Source of the DNA: Nitrospirae bacterium UBA4572
GTDB lineage: Bacteria; Nitrospirota; Leptospirillia; Leptospirillales; Leptospirillaceae
Reading direction: 5' to 3'
Length of the DNA: 51,363 nucleotides
NCBI GenBank assembly: GCA_002387725.1
Contig: DGKK01000023.1
Coordinates: 19,522-70,884, forward strand
Shown: positions 44,831 to 51,363 of the stretch, piece by piece
Position numbering within the stretch: the first letter of the stretch is position 1
How the letters are laid out: each line of letters opens with the position of its first letter
Program-made: the position numbers and the translations under genes
The notes under the pieces: generated by a model
The model's input: the letters and a program-made list of their open reading frames with translations, nothing else
What the model was told of the DNA's origin: nothing
Databases searched by the model: none

Positions 44831-44859
44831 TTTTCTCGACCGGGATCCTGGATTATAAT
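44831..44859 (+). promoter_or_regulatory. Candidate promoter for acs
   Basis: A perfect TATAAT (44854-44859) with a poor -35 (TTTTCT, 44831-44836) seventeen bases upstream. Predicted leader of about 80 bases before acs at 44946. Confidence 0.45.
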
Positions 44860-44945
44860 CCGGAGACGGAGGGAGACCTCCTGCCCCATTTATTGCGACC
44901 GGGGCTTTTCCATCTCCCGATCCCATCCCTAACTGCGGAGCCCCC

Positions 44946-46844
44946 ATGGCTGACCATTCCCCCAAGTCCCCGTCCGGCCTTTTTGTTCCCTCGCCCGAAA
45001 TCGCCCACAAAAGCCGGGTTCCCGATTATGAAGGACTCTACGCCCGGGCTGTTGCCGATCCCCTCTCCTTCTGGGAGGAACGGGCCCGGCTTTTGTCCTT
45101 CGTCCGCCCACATCACACCCTCCTCGGCTGGAATCCCGAGACCTTTGAAGGACGATGGCTCGTGGGGGCACAAGGCAATATTTCCTTCAATGCCCTGGAC
45201 CGGCATGTGGCGGAGGGACACGGAACCAAGGTGGCGCTGATCTGGAGCGGAGACGGAGGGGAGGAAAAGGCCCTGACCTACGCCGAGCTCCTCGAAAAAA
45301 CGATCCGTTTTGCCCAGGCCCTCCGATCCCAGGGGGTGGGCAAGGGCGACCGGGTGGCGATCTTCCTTCCCCCGACACCGGACCAGGTCGTCGCCATGCT
45401 GGCATGCGCCCGTCTTGGAGCCATCCATGCCGTCGTCTTCTCGGGTTTCTCTCAGGCAGCACTCCGAAGCCGGCTGGAGGACTTCGAGCCCAAAGTGCTC
45501 GTCACGGCCGATATCGCCTTTCGCCGGGGAAAACGCGTTCCCCTCCTCGACACGGCCCGGAAGGCCCGGGAAGGGGCAGGGTCGGTGACCTCCCTGATCA
45601 TCGTCGGTCGGGAAGGGGCCTTTGGCGGAGAGCTCCTCTCCGGAGAGCACCGACTGGAGGACCTCCTGGATCGAGTCCGCCACGAAGCACCCCTGCCCCC
45701 CGAACCGATGGGCGCCGACGATCCCCTCTTCGTCCTCTATACCTCAGGGACGACCGGGAAGCCCAAGGGCATTGTCCATATGCATCTGGGGTACATGCTG
45801 GGGACCTTCGCCACCACCCGGGAGATCTTCGACATCCGCGACTCCGATGTCTATTTCTGCGTGGCCGATCCGGGGTGGATCACCGGCCACAGCTACGTCG
45901 TTTATGGCCCTCTGCTGAACCGGGCCACGGTCCTCCTGGCCGAAGGAACTCCGGAGTATCCCGATGCCGGACGCCACTGGTCCCTGATCGAACGCCATCG
46001 CGTCTCCATCTACTACTCCACCCCCACCACGATCCGCCTCCTCATGCGGCAGGGGGACGAGTGGCCCGCCAAGTTCGACCTGGGGAGCCTGAGAATCCTT
46101 GGGTCCGTGGGAGAGCCCTTAAACCCGGAGGCCTGGTTCTGGTTCCACCGTGTCACCGGTGGCCATCTTCCCATTCTCGACACCTGGTGGCAGACCGAGA
46201 CGGGAATGATCATGATCACCCCCTTTGTCTCAACACCGGAAAAGCCCGGATCCGCCGGACGCCCCTTTCCTGGGGTCGTCGCCGAGGTCGTCGATCCCGC
46301 CACGGGCCGTGAGGTCAAGCCGGGAGAGAGCGGGACGGTCGTCATCCGGACCCCCTGGCCCTCCATGTTCCGAACCGTCTTCCGGGATCCTGAGCGTTAC
46401 CGCAAATATTGGACGGAGATCCCCGGGGCCTTTTTCTCCGGAGACTCAGCCCGCCGGGATGAGGATGGATTCTTTTTCTTCTTGGGACGGGTCGATGATG
46501 TGATCAAGTTTGCCGGCCATCGGCTGGGACCCGCCGAAATCGAAAGCGCCCTCATCACTCATCCCCATATTGCCGAGGCGGCCGCGATCGGCAAGCCTCA
46601 CGATCTCAAGGGAGAGATCATCAAGGTCTTCGTGGTCCTTCACCCCCATGCCGAAAAGAATCCACCGGGCCACGACGAGATCAAAAAACACGTCCGGACC
46701 GAGCTCGGCGGGATTGCCGAGCCCCATGAGATCGATATCGTCGTCTCCCTTCCCAAGACCCGGAGCGGCAAGATCATGCGCCGGGTCCTCAAGGCCCGGG
46801 AGATGGGGCTCCCCGAGGGGGATCTCTCGACATTGGAGGATTAG
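44946..46844 (+). CDS. acs: Acetyl-CoA synthetase (AMP-forming)
   Basis: Makes acetyl-CoA from acetate, ATP and CoA via acetyl-AMP. 632 residues with adenylation motifs LYTSGTTGKPKGIVHMH (near 268), DTWWQTETGM, FAGHRLGPAEIE and the C-terminal TRSGKIMRR whose lysine is the acetylation-control residue in known Acs proteins. Slightly shorter than the common ~650, mainly at the N-terminus. Likely its own transcription unit with the VOC gene 3 bases downstream. Confidence 0.95.
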   Translation: MADHSPKSPSGLFVPSPEIAHKSRVPDYEGLYARAVADPLSFWEERARLLSFVRPHHTLLGWNPETFEGRWLVGAQGNISFNALDRHVAEGHGTKVALIWSGDGGEEKALTYAELLEKTIRFAQALRSQGVGKGDRVAIFLPPTPDQVVAMLACARLGAIHAVVFSGFSQAALRSRLEDFEPKVLVTADIAFRRGKRVPLLDTARKAREGAGSVTSLIIVGREGAFGGELLSGEHRLEDLLDRVRHEAPLPPEPMGADDPLFVLYTSGTTGKPKGIVHMHLGYMLGTFATTREIFDIRDSDVYFCVADPGWITGHSYVVYGPLLNRATVLLAEGTPEYPDAGRHWSLIERHRVSIYYSTPTTIRLLMRQGDEWPAKFDLGSLRILGSVGEPLNPEAWFWFHRVTGGHLPILDTWWQTETGMIMITPFVSTPEKPGSAGRPFPGVVAEVVDPATGREVKPGESGTVVIRTPWPSMFRTVFRDPERYRKYWTEIPGAFFSGDSARRDEDGFFFFLGRVDDVIKFAGHRLGPAEIESALITHPHIAEAAAIGKPHDLKGEIIKVFVVLHPHAEKNPPGHDEIKKHVRTELGGIAEPHEIDIVVSLPKTRSGKIMRRVLKAREMGLPEGDLSTLED

Positions 46845-46847
46845 AGC

Positions 46848-47252
46848 ATGGAGAGAACACGCCCGCTTTCTGTCACCACCTTGCTGCATATCCGGATGCG
46901 GGTCAACGACATCGAACGCACGGTCTCTTTCTACAAGGATGTTCTGGGTCTTTCGGAGGGGCGGCGGATCGTCTCCCCCCGGGGATCGAAGATCGTCTAC
47001 CTCACCATCCCGGGATCCGACACACAGATTGAGGTGACGGAGTTCCATGAATCAGGTCCGGTCTCGGTTCCTCCCGACCTCGTGCATCTGGCCTTCGAGA
47101 TCCCCGACATGAACGAGGCGCTCGAACGGCTCACGAGGCTGGGGGTCCCCGTGACCGACGGTCCGACAGAGACATCCGGAAGTGTCTTTGCCTTCATCGA
47201 TGCTCCGGAGGGGTACGAGATCGAACTGATCGCCCCCAAGAGCCGCGGGTAA
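46848..47252 (+). CDS. VOC/glyoxalase family protein
   Basis: 134 residues of the glyoxalase-I fold: two beta-alpha-beta-beta-beta units with possible metal ligands at H14 (LLHIRMRVNDIERTVSFYKDVLG), E (TQIEVTEF), H (DLVHLAFEI) and E (GYEIELI), the spacing expected of lactoylglutathione lyase-like enzymes. It lacks parts of the longer classical GloA, so the substrate is uncertain. 3 bases after acs, suggesting co-transcription. Confidence 0.85.
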   Translation: MERTRPLSVTTLLHIRMRVNDIERTVSFYKDVLGLSEGRRIVSPRGSKIVYLTIPGSDTQIEVTEFHESGPVSVPPDLVHLAFEIPDMNEALERLTRLGVPVTDGPTETSGSVFAFIDAPEGYEIELIAPKSRG

Positions 47253-47304
47253 AGATCCCGTTCGGAAGTGCCTTCTCAAGAATCCTCTCTCCGGGGGATC
47301 GCTC

Positions 47305-47991
47305 GTGAACAAAGAGATTCTTCTCGTCGAAGACGACCCCATGATTGCCCGGACGCTCACCATGAGCCTCCCTTATCGCGGCTATGCTGTCTCCTCCGTC
47401 CGGACTCTGAAGGAAGGACTCCAGGCATCCGCTGATCGGCGCTTTGATATTGTTCTGATCGACCTCCAGCTTCCCGACGGCTCGGGGTACGATCTCTGCC
47501 AGAGCCTCAAGGAACGCTCCCCGGACCTTCCCGTTCTGATCATCACCGCCCGAACCGATGAGAAGTCGGCCGTTCACTCCCTCACCCTCGGTGCCGACGA
47601 CCATATCCGAAAACCCTTCGGACTCGACGAACTCACCGCCCGGATGGGACGATTGCTCCGGGATGAACCGTCATCCTCTGCCCCTCTCTGCTTTCGGGAA
47701 CTCACAATCGACATGGCCCGGCGAAGGGTGCAGATCAAGGGCACGGAGATCTCGCTCGGACGGAGAGAGTTTGAGATTCTGGCCCTTCTGGTCCGCCGGC
47801 AGGGCGAGGTCGTTACCCGGGCGGAAATTCTCGATCTCTTTCCCGACTCCCTGGACACCTTCGACCGGACCGTGGACTCCCACCTCTCCCATCTGAGAAA
47901 AAAGATGCGGGCCGTCGTGGGGGAACGGCTCCGCATCCACCCGGTCTACGGGGTGGGGTATCGTCTTGAAGGGGAAGAAGGGATCTCTTGA
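47305..47991 (+). CDS. OmpR-family response regulator
   Basis: 228 residues: receiver domain with acidic pair at 9-11, phosphorylation D53 (LIDLQLPDGSG), T/S81-region and K103 (IRKPFGLDEL); OmpR/PhoB winged helix at about 130-222 with RREFEILALLVRRQGEVVTRAEIL and VDSHLSHLRKKM. GTG start. Stop overlaps the histidine kinase start (TTGA), the usual cognate-pair arrangement. Confidence 0.93.
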   Translation: MNKEILLVEDDPMIARTLTMSLPYRGYAVSSVRTLKEGLQASADRRFDIVLIDLQLPDGSGYDLCQSLKERSPDLPVLIITARTDEKSAVHSLTLGADDHIRKPFGLDELTARMGRLLRDEPSSSAPLCFRELTIDMARRRVQIKGTEISLGRREFEILALLVRRQGEVVTRAEILDLFPDSLDTFDRTVDSHLSHLRKKMRAVVGERLRIHPVYGVGYRLEGEEGIS

Positions 47992-49463
47992 CGAAGAGAC
48001 TGTTCCTCCGGCTTCTGGGAATCTCCCTTTCCCTCTCCCTGATTCTTGAGATCCTCATTCTCATGGGGGTCCGGAATCTGAACGAAAGGGGGGAGGGCCC
48101 CCTCAGAAATCCCGTCCTCAAGATTGCGGGTCGGCTTCTGGAAAGATCCACCGACTATCCCGCAGGGCTTTCGACCTTCAACAGGATGCGCCAGTCTCTG
48201 GGATTTCCTCCCGTTGTGGCCTGGGTCCTGGACCAGAAGGGAAGGATTCTGGCCTCGACTCCCCCGTCTCGTCCGCTCCCCCTGAAATGGAAGGACCTTT
48301 CCCTTCCTCCCTCAATCCATGACGTCTCAGCCCACTTTCCCTATTTTGAGCTTCTCCCCGACCTGGCACTTCTGAGACTCGACCGCCCTACCCCCACCTA
48401 TCTGCTTCTCGAGCTGCAGAACAAACGCCTTCACCGGCTCCGGCTCGAAGAAGAAGCATTGATCCTTTTCCTTGGCATGGTCGCCTCCGCCTTTTCCGGG
48501 CTCTTCTTTACCTTTCTCCTTCTGCGGGAAAAGTCCCTGGAAGCCCGCCAGGTGATCGCCTCCCTCACGCGAGGGGAGCTTGGAGCACGCTTTTCCATCA
48601 CAAGACTCGACGAAGTGGGCGAACTCATGATTCTGTTCAACCGGATGGCCGAAACCATCGAGGACCTTGTGAGCAGAATCCGAAAAAACGACCTGGCCCG
48701 TCGGGATCTTCTTGAAGAGCTTGGCCATGACTTGCGCACACCACTGACCTCCCTGAAGACGGCTGCCGAGACGCTGATTCACCACGGACACTCCATGCCC
48801 CCCGAAGAACAGGGCCGATTTGCCCGCATCATTTTGGAAGAGAGCCGTTATCTGGGACACATGATTGAGGACCTTTTTTTCATTGCCGAGATGGAGACTC
48901 CGGAACAGCAAAAAGATGAAGAGACGGTCGATCTGACAACGATCATCAGGGAGGGGATGGAGCTGGCCGGTCTTTCGGCAGAGGCGACAGAAAAGGGAAT
49001 TCGCTGGGAGTACGAAGGCCGGGACCACCCGCTGAAGGTCCGGGGAAGCCCCCTCCTTTTTCGGAGACTTTTCCAAAATGCCTTCCAAAATGCTGTCCGC
49101 CATGCGGCGTCTCGCATCACCGTCATCACCACAACGGAGAAGTCCCCCTCAGGAAAGGCGGTCAAGGTCCTAATCATTGACGATGGGCCAGGCATTTCTG
49201 CTGACACCATTGCCACCTTCGGGATGAGACGATCCACTAGGTCGGGCGATCCGAAACGGTCGGAGGCGGCCACCTCCCTGGGGCTCGGATCGGTCATCAT
49301 CGTCACCGTCGCCCGGCTTTTCGGGGGAGAGGCCAAAATCAGGCGCCGTTCGGAAACAGAGAGGCCGACAGGCACAGAGCTCACCATTTTGTTTCCCGCC
49401 ATGGAGACCCCGGGAGCCCTCCTTACTTTTTCAAGGATTGAGGAGGAGAATAACTTCCAATGA
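47988..49463 (+). CDS. Sensor histidine kinase
   Basis: 491 residues. Membrane segments at about 8-27 and 157-179 enclose a ~130-residue periplasmic sensor domain; HAMP about 180-230; H-box ELGHDLRTPLTSLK with H247; N-box FQNAFQNAVRHA; G-box DDGPGI; C-terminal ATPase end LGLGSVIIVTVARLFGG. TTG start coupled to the response regulator. The downstream Spy/CpxP-like gene suggests an envelope-stress or metal signal, by analogy with CpxAR and ZraSR. Confidence 0.92.
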   Translation: MTKRLFLRLLGISLSLSLILEILILMGVRNLNERGEGPLRNPVLKIAGRLLERSTDYPAGLSTFNRMRQSLGFPPVVAWVLDQKGRILASTPPSRPLPLKWKDLSLPPSIHDVSAHFPYFELLPDLALLRLDRPTPTYLLLELQNKRLHRLRLEEEALILFLGMVASAFSGLFFTFLLLREKSLEARQVIASLTRGELGARFSITRLDEVGELMILFNRMAETIEDLVSRIRKNDLARRDLLEELGHDLRTPLTSLKTAAETLIHHGHSMPPEEQGRFARIILEESRYLGHMIEDLFFIAEMETPEQQKDEETVDLTTIIREGMELAGLSAEATEKGIRWEYEGRDHPLKVRGSPLLFRRLFQNAFQNAVRHAASRITVITTTEKSPSGKAVKVLIIDDGPGISADTIATFGMRRSTRSGDPKRSEAATSLGLGSVIIVTVARLFGGEAKIRRRSETERPTGTELTILFPAMETPGALLTFSRIEEENNFQ

Positions 49464-49502
49464 CATGGAGAGACTGCTCAAAAACTGATGAATGGAGAGA
49501 TC

Positions 49503-49619
49503 ATGCGGAAATCCAACACTCTACCGATCATCAGGGATGTCCTGTCCATCGTCCTTTTGGCCTCCATCAGCATCTCACTGGCCGCCCTCTCGCGCATCAG
49601 GCCGGGGAAGGCCCTATGA
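49503..49619 (+). CDS. Small single-span membrane protein (38 aa)
   Basis: MRKSNTLPIIRDVLSIVLLA... with one hydrophobic segment (about residues 14-30) bracketed by basic ends, preceded by GGAGAG four bases before the ATG. It starts 39 bases after the histidine kinase stop. Size, binding site, single span and position in a signalling locus fit a real small membrane protein, possibly a kinase modulator, but no family is recognised. Confidence 0.5.
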   Translation: MRKSNTLPIIRDVLSIVLLASISISLAALSRIRPGKAL

Positions 49620-49793
49620 CATCCTCCCGGCTTCGGCCCGTAACATCACGCGACTCCCGCCTCCGACAATCCAAAAGAATCCTCTGAGCACCCACCAATT
49701 CCCTTCCATCATTTTTCAAGACTCTCTCGGTATCCTGAGAAACAGGCGGAACTTTCCGCACAATCACAATCCTTCACCCCAGGAGACTGTTCT

Positions 49794-50291
49794 ATGAGTA
49801 AAAGCCGATTTGCTGCCCTCGCCTCTTCATTGATTCTCGCGACAGGCTTGATGATTTCATCCTCACCCACCCCAGCTTTGGCCCATGGAATGCATCACCG
49901 GATGATGAAGAGAATGATCATGCATGGGGGCCCCATTCCCTTCTACCTCATGAACCAGGATCGACTCGGACTCTCTCCGGACCAGGTCAAATCCCTGCTC
50001 GACCTCAAAACCTCCTTTGAGAAAAAGGCCATCATGGAACGAGCCTCCATCCATGTCCTCAAGATTGACATCATGAGCCTCATGAGGGAGAGAAAGATCG
50101 ATACGGCCAAGGCCGACCGGGATCTTGACCGGATCGCCGAAAAGAAAAAGTCCCTCATGAAAGCCTTCGTCGATGTGGTGGCCCAGGCCCATACCATTCT
50201 CACGCCCAAACAGTTCGCGGAGTCAAAAAAACTCTGGCGACAGATGATCCTTGTCCACCACGAGATGGGCCATGGTCCGATTCGACACTGA
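49794..50291 (+). CDS. Spy/CpxP/ZraP-like periplasmic protein
   Basis: 165 residues with a signal peptide ending PTPALAHG, then a His/Met-rich stretch (MHHRMMKRMIMHGG) and a four-helix-type body containing two LTxxQ-like motifs (LGLSPDQVKSLL, ILTPKQFAESKKLW). Such proteins bind metal, act as periplasmic chaperones or damp their two-component system. AGGAGA precedes the ATG by seven bases. Downstream of the RR/HK pair, the expected regulators. Confidence 0.87.
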   Translation: MSKSRFAALASSLILATGLMISSSPTPALAHGMHHRMMKRMIMHGGPIPFYLMNQDRLGLSPDQVKSLLDLKTSFEKKAIMERASIHVLKIDIMSLMRERKIDTAKADRDLDRIAEKKKSLMKAFVDVVAQAHTILTPKQFAESKKLWRQMILVHHEMGHGPIRH

Positions 50292-50564
50292 TTGCCCCTT
50301 TGCCGGGGGAAGCGTCTCCTTCCTCCGGCACTTCCTGACTCCTCCGACCGATCCTTCCTCCTTCAGACGCCTCCTGTAGGATCCAAAAGATAAGCACTGA
50401 CCCTGTACAACAAGTCGAAAGGAGGATTTTGACTCGACACCCCGGCTCTTGCCCTGATCCACCCAAACCATCCCGTCAAAATTCATTACAGCAACATCTT
50501 CCGAAACAGGACGGTCCTTACCGGAAAAAACGCCATAAAACAACTTCATTTCTGGCAAAAACAT
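50223..50564 (-). CDS. Possible hypothetical protein
   Basis: A 113-residue frame (MFLPEMKLFYGVFSGKDRPV at the start) with a natural-looking first half and a Lys/Arg-rich second half, overlapping the end of the Spy-like gene by 69 bases. No ribosome-binding site is seen before either ATG and no family is recognised. Could be a degraded gene near the tRNA/TnpB boundary. Confidence 0.2.
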   Translation of the reverse strand: MFLPEMKLFYGVFSGKDRPVSEDVAVMNFDGMVWVDQGKSRGVESKSSFRLVVQGQCLSFGSYRRRLKEEGSVGGVRKCRRKETLPPAKGQSVSNRTMAHLVVDKDHLSPEFF

Positions 50565-50816
50565 AAGGCGTGATCAGGCCTGTGAGCATGGAAGCTTATA
50601 TCACGGGGCACCAAAGGGTGTCTTTACACCGACAAAAGAATGAATGGAAGAGGGCTCCCGCTGCAATAGGGACGAGGAGTCTGCTAGAATCTGAGTCAGT
50701 TCATGAATGATGAAGAGGATGACTTGATTTTACTTGCAGGGAATTCGGCACCCATAATGTGTCGTGACCGCCATTTTATGGCTGTACTCACAAAGATATC
50801 GGAAGAATGAGGGATA
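50292..50816. other. Intergenic region between Spy-like gene and tRNA-Pro
   Basis: 525 bases. Apart from the weak minus-strand frame at 50223-50564, it holds an extended -10-like TGCTAGAAT (50682-50690, +) and a 35-codon frame at 50703-50810 with no binding site. No terminator was recognised on either strand. Confidence 0.4.
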
Positions 50817-50893
50817 TGGTCGGGGCGACAGGATTTGAACCTGCGACCCCCTGCTCCCAAAGCAGGTGCGCTACCAAGCTGCGCTACGCCCCG
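50817..50893 (-). tRNA. tRNA-Pro(UGG)
   Basis: Full cloverleaf on the minus strand: acceptor CGGGGCG/CGCCCCG (50893-50887 and 50827-50821), anticodon stem CCTGC/GCAGG with loop TTTGGGA giving anticodon TGG, T-loop GTTCAAATC, discriminator A and an encoded CCA (to 50817). Decodes CCN proline codons. Confidence 0.97.
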
Positions 50894-50948
50894 ACGGCAA
50901 AAAGAAGAGAAGAATTGAAAAGGAGAGGCATTAAAAAAACTCCTGGAG

Positions 50949-51344
50949 TTGACGGGAAACCGTAACCACGGTGAAAAACAGTATAGCGGTGGGAATGGAA
51001 AATTGAAAGCCTGCCGGTCATTTTCACAGGACAGAGCCTCCTTTGATCCAATCGCGCGGCAAACCATTCTGTCCCAGGGATGGGGAACGTTCCTCTCCTT
51101 GCGGGAGTCCAAGCTGGCGAGGCGGGGAGGCCGTCTGGTCCGGGTCGATCCCCGGAACACCAGTCGAACCTGTGCCGCGTGTGGTCATGTCTCTCCGGAG
51201 AACCGTCCGGATCAGGCCACGTTCCGGTGCGTGGTCTGCGACCACGCGGACCATGCCGACGTCAACGCGGCCAAGAATATTCTCAGGGCGGGGCACGCCC
51301 GTTGCGCCTGTTCGGAGGCAAAAACCTCCGAGTCGGCAGCCTGA
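50949..51344 (+). pseudogene. Truncated IS200/IS605-family TnpB (OrfB) remnant
   Basis: Only the C-terminal third of TnpB is present. Homology starts near 51051 (IARQTILSQGWGTFLSLRESKLARRGGR), continues through the zinc ribbon (TCAACG, FRCVVCD: C75, C78, C94, C97 of this frame) and ends with ADVNAAKNI, which carries the last RuvC aspartate. The first RuvC motifs and the whole N-terminus are missing; the preceding residues look non-coding. TnpB is an RNA-guided nuclease related to Cas12; this fragment cannot be active. Two hairpins lie at its 3' end. Confidence 0.85.
50980..50985 (-). promoter_or_regulatory. Candidate -10 for tRNA-Pro
   Basis: TATACT on the minus strand, with a weak TTTCAA about 17 bases upstream. 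Predicted start near 50973, about 80 bases before the tRNA. A small ACCGT/ACGGT hairpin lies in the leader. Confidence 0.35.
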
Positions 51345-51354
51345 CCGTTCAGGC
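51313..51354 (+). repeat. Tandem hairpins at the 3' end of the TnpB remnant
   Basis: CGGAGG/CCTCCG with loop CAAAAA (51313-51330) and GCCTGA/TCAGGC with loop CCGT (51339-51354), overlapping the stop codon. IS200/IS605 right ends carry hairpins read by TnpA, and the guide (omega/re) RNA is made from this end, so the element's right boundary may lie at or just past the window edge. Confidence 0.5.
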
Positions 51355-51363
51355 CCGCCGATC

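Noticed and set aside
50703..50810. 35-codon frame before tRNA-Pro
   Set aside because: No ribosome-binding site and no recognisable content; the TAGAAT upstream would make it nearly leaderless.
50696..51160. 154-codon minus-strand frame
   Set aside because: It runs straight through the tRNA-Pro gene and antisense to the TnpB remnant, so it is not a protein gene.

Overview
The window reads as chromosomal DNA of a GC-rich Gram-negative bacterium, most likely a Nitrospirota of the Leptospirillum type. This is an inference from overall gene content and protein style; no 16S rRNA lies here. Coding is dense, with many 1-4 base stop/start overlaps, and AT-rich stretches are confined to promoters. 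I recognise about 45 protein genes, one tRNA, one riboswitch and several candidate promoters. There is no CRISPR array, no rRNA and no intact mobile element.

Layout. 1-3988 (-): BI-1 family membrane protein, ilvE, and polA running off the left edge. 4292-5357 (+): two small lipoproteins. 5586-6497 (+): a LysR regulator. 6500-14033 (-): a long housekeeping run read from a promoter near 14.2 kb: rplU, rpmA, obgE, proB, proA, nadD, rsfS, lapB-like, comF. 14760-18270 (+): a very large BTAD/pseudo-cyclase/ATPase/TPR regulator broken by a frameshift at a run of nine C. 18618-19196 (+): Fur. 19236-23393 (-): an APC permease fused to a universal-stress domain, a YCF48-type propeller lipoprotein and an outer-membrane protein. 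23968-27119 (+): thrS, infC (AUU start), rpmI and rplT, closed by a clear terminator. 27296-28342 (+): a diguanylate cyclase.

28345-38867 (-) is one tightly packed run: queD, two peptide-ABC-type ATPases, pheS and pheT of the archaeal/eukaryotic type, and a giant membrane PAS/GAF/GGDEF/EAL sensor split by a one-base frameshift. 38996-42165 (-): thiG, thiE/tenI, an M23 peptidase-like gene and thiD. 42318-44790 (+): a cobalamin riboswitch, then a Fur-box promoter, then an outer-membrane protein and a TPR lipoprotein. 44831-47252 (+): acs and a glyoxalase-family protein. 47305-50291 (+): response regulator, histidine kinase, an unlisted 38-residue membrane protein and a Spy/CpxP-like metal-binding periplasmic protein. 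50817-51344: tRNA-Pro(UGG) (-) and a TnpB remnant (+) ending in two hairpins.

The main themes are translation (L21, L27, Obg, RsfS, ThrS, IF3, L35, L20, PheRS), proline and thiamine biosynthesis, c-di-GMP signalling and envelope or metal homeostasis (Fur, Fur box, B12 riboswitch, two-component/Spy locus). The points most worth following are the poly-C frameshift in the BTAD regulator, the riboswitch plus Fur-box leader with no B12 gene behind it, the archaeal-type PheRS inside a mixed operon, and the TnpB remnant beside tRNA-Pro.
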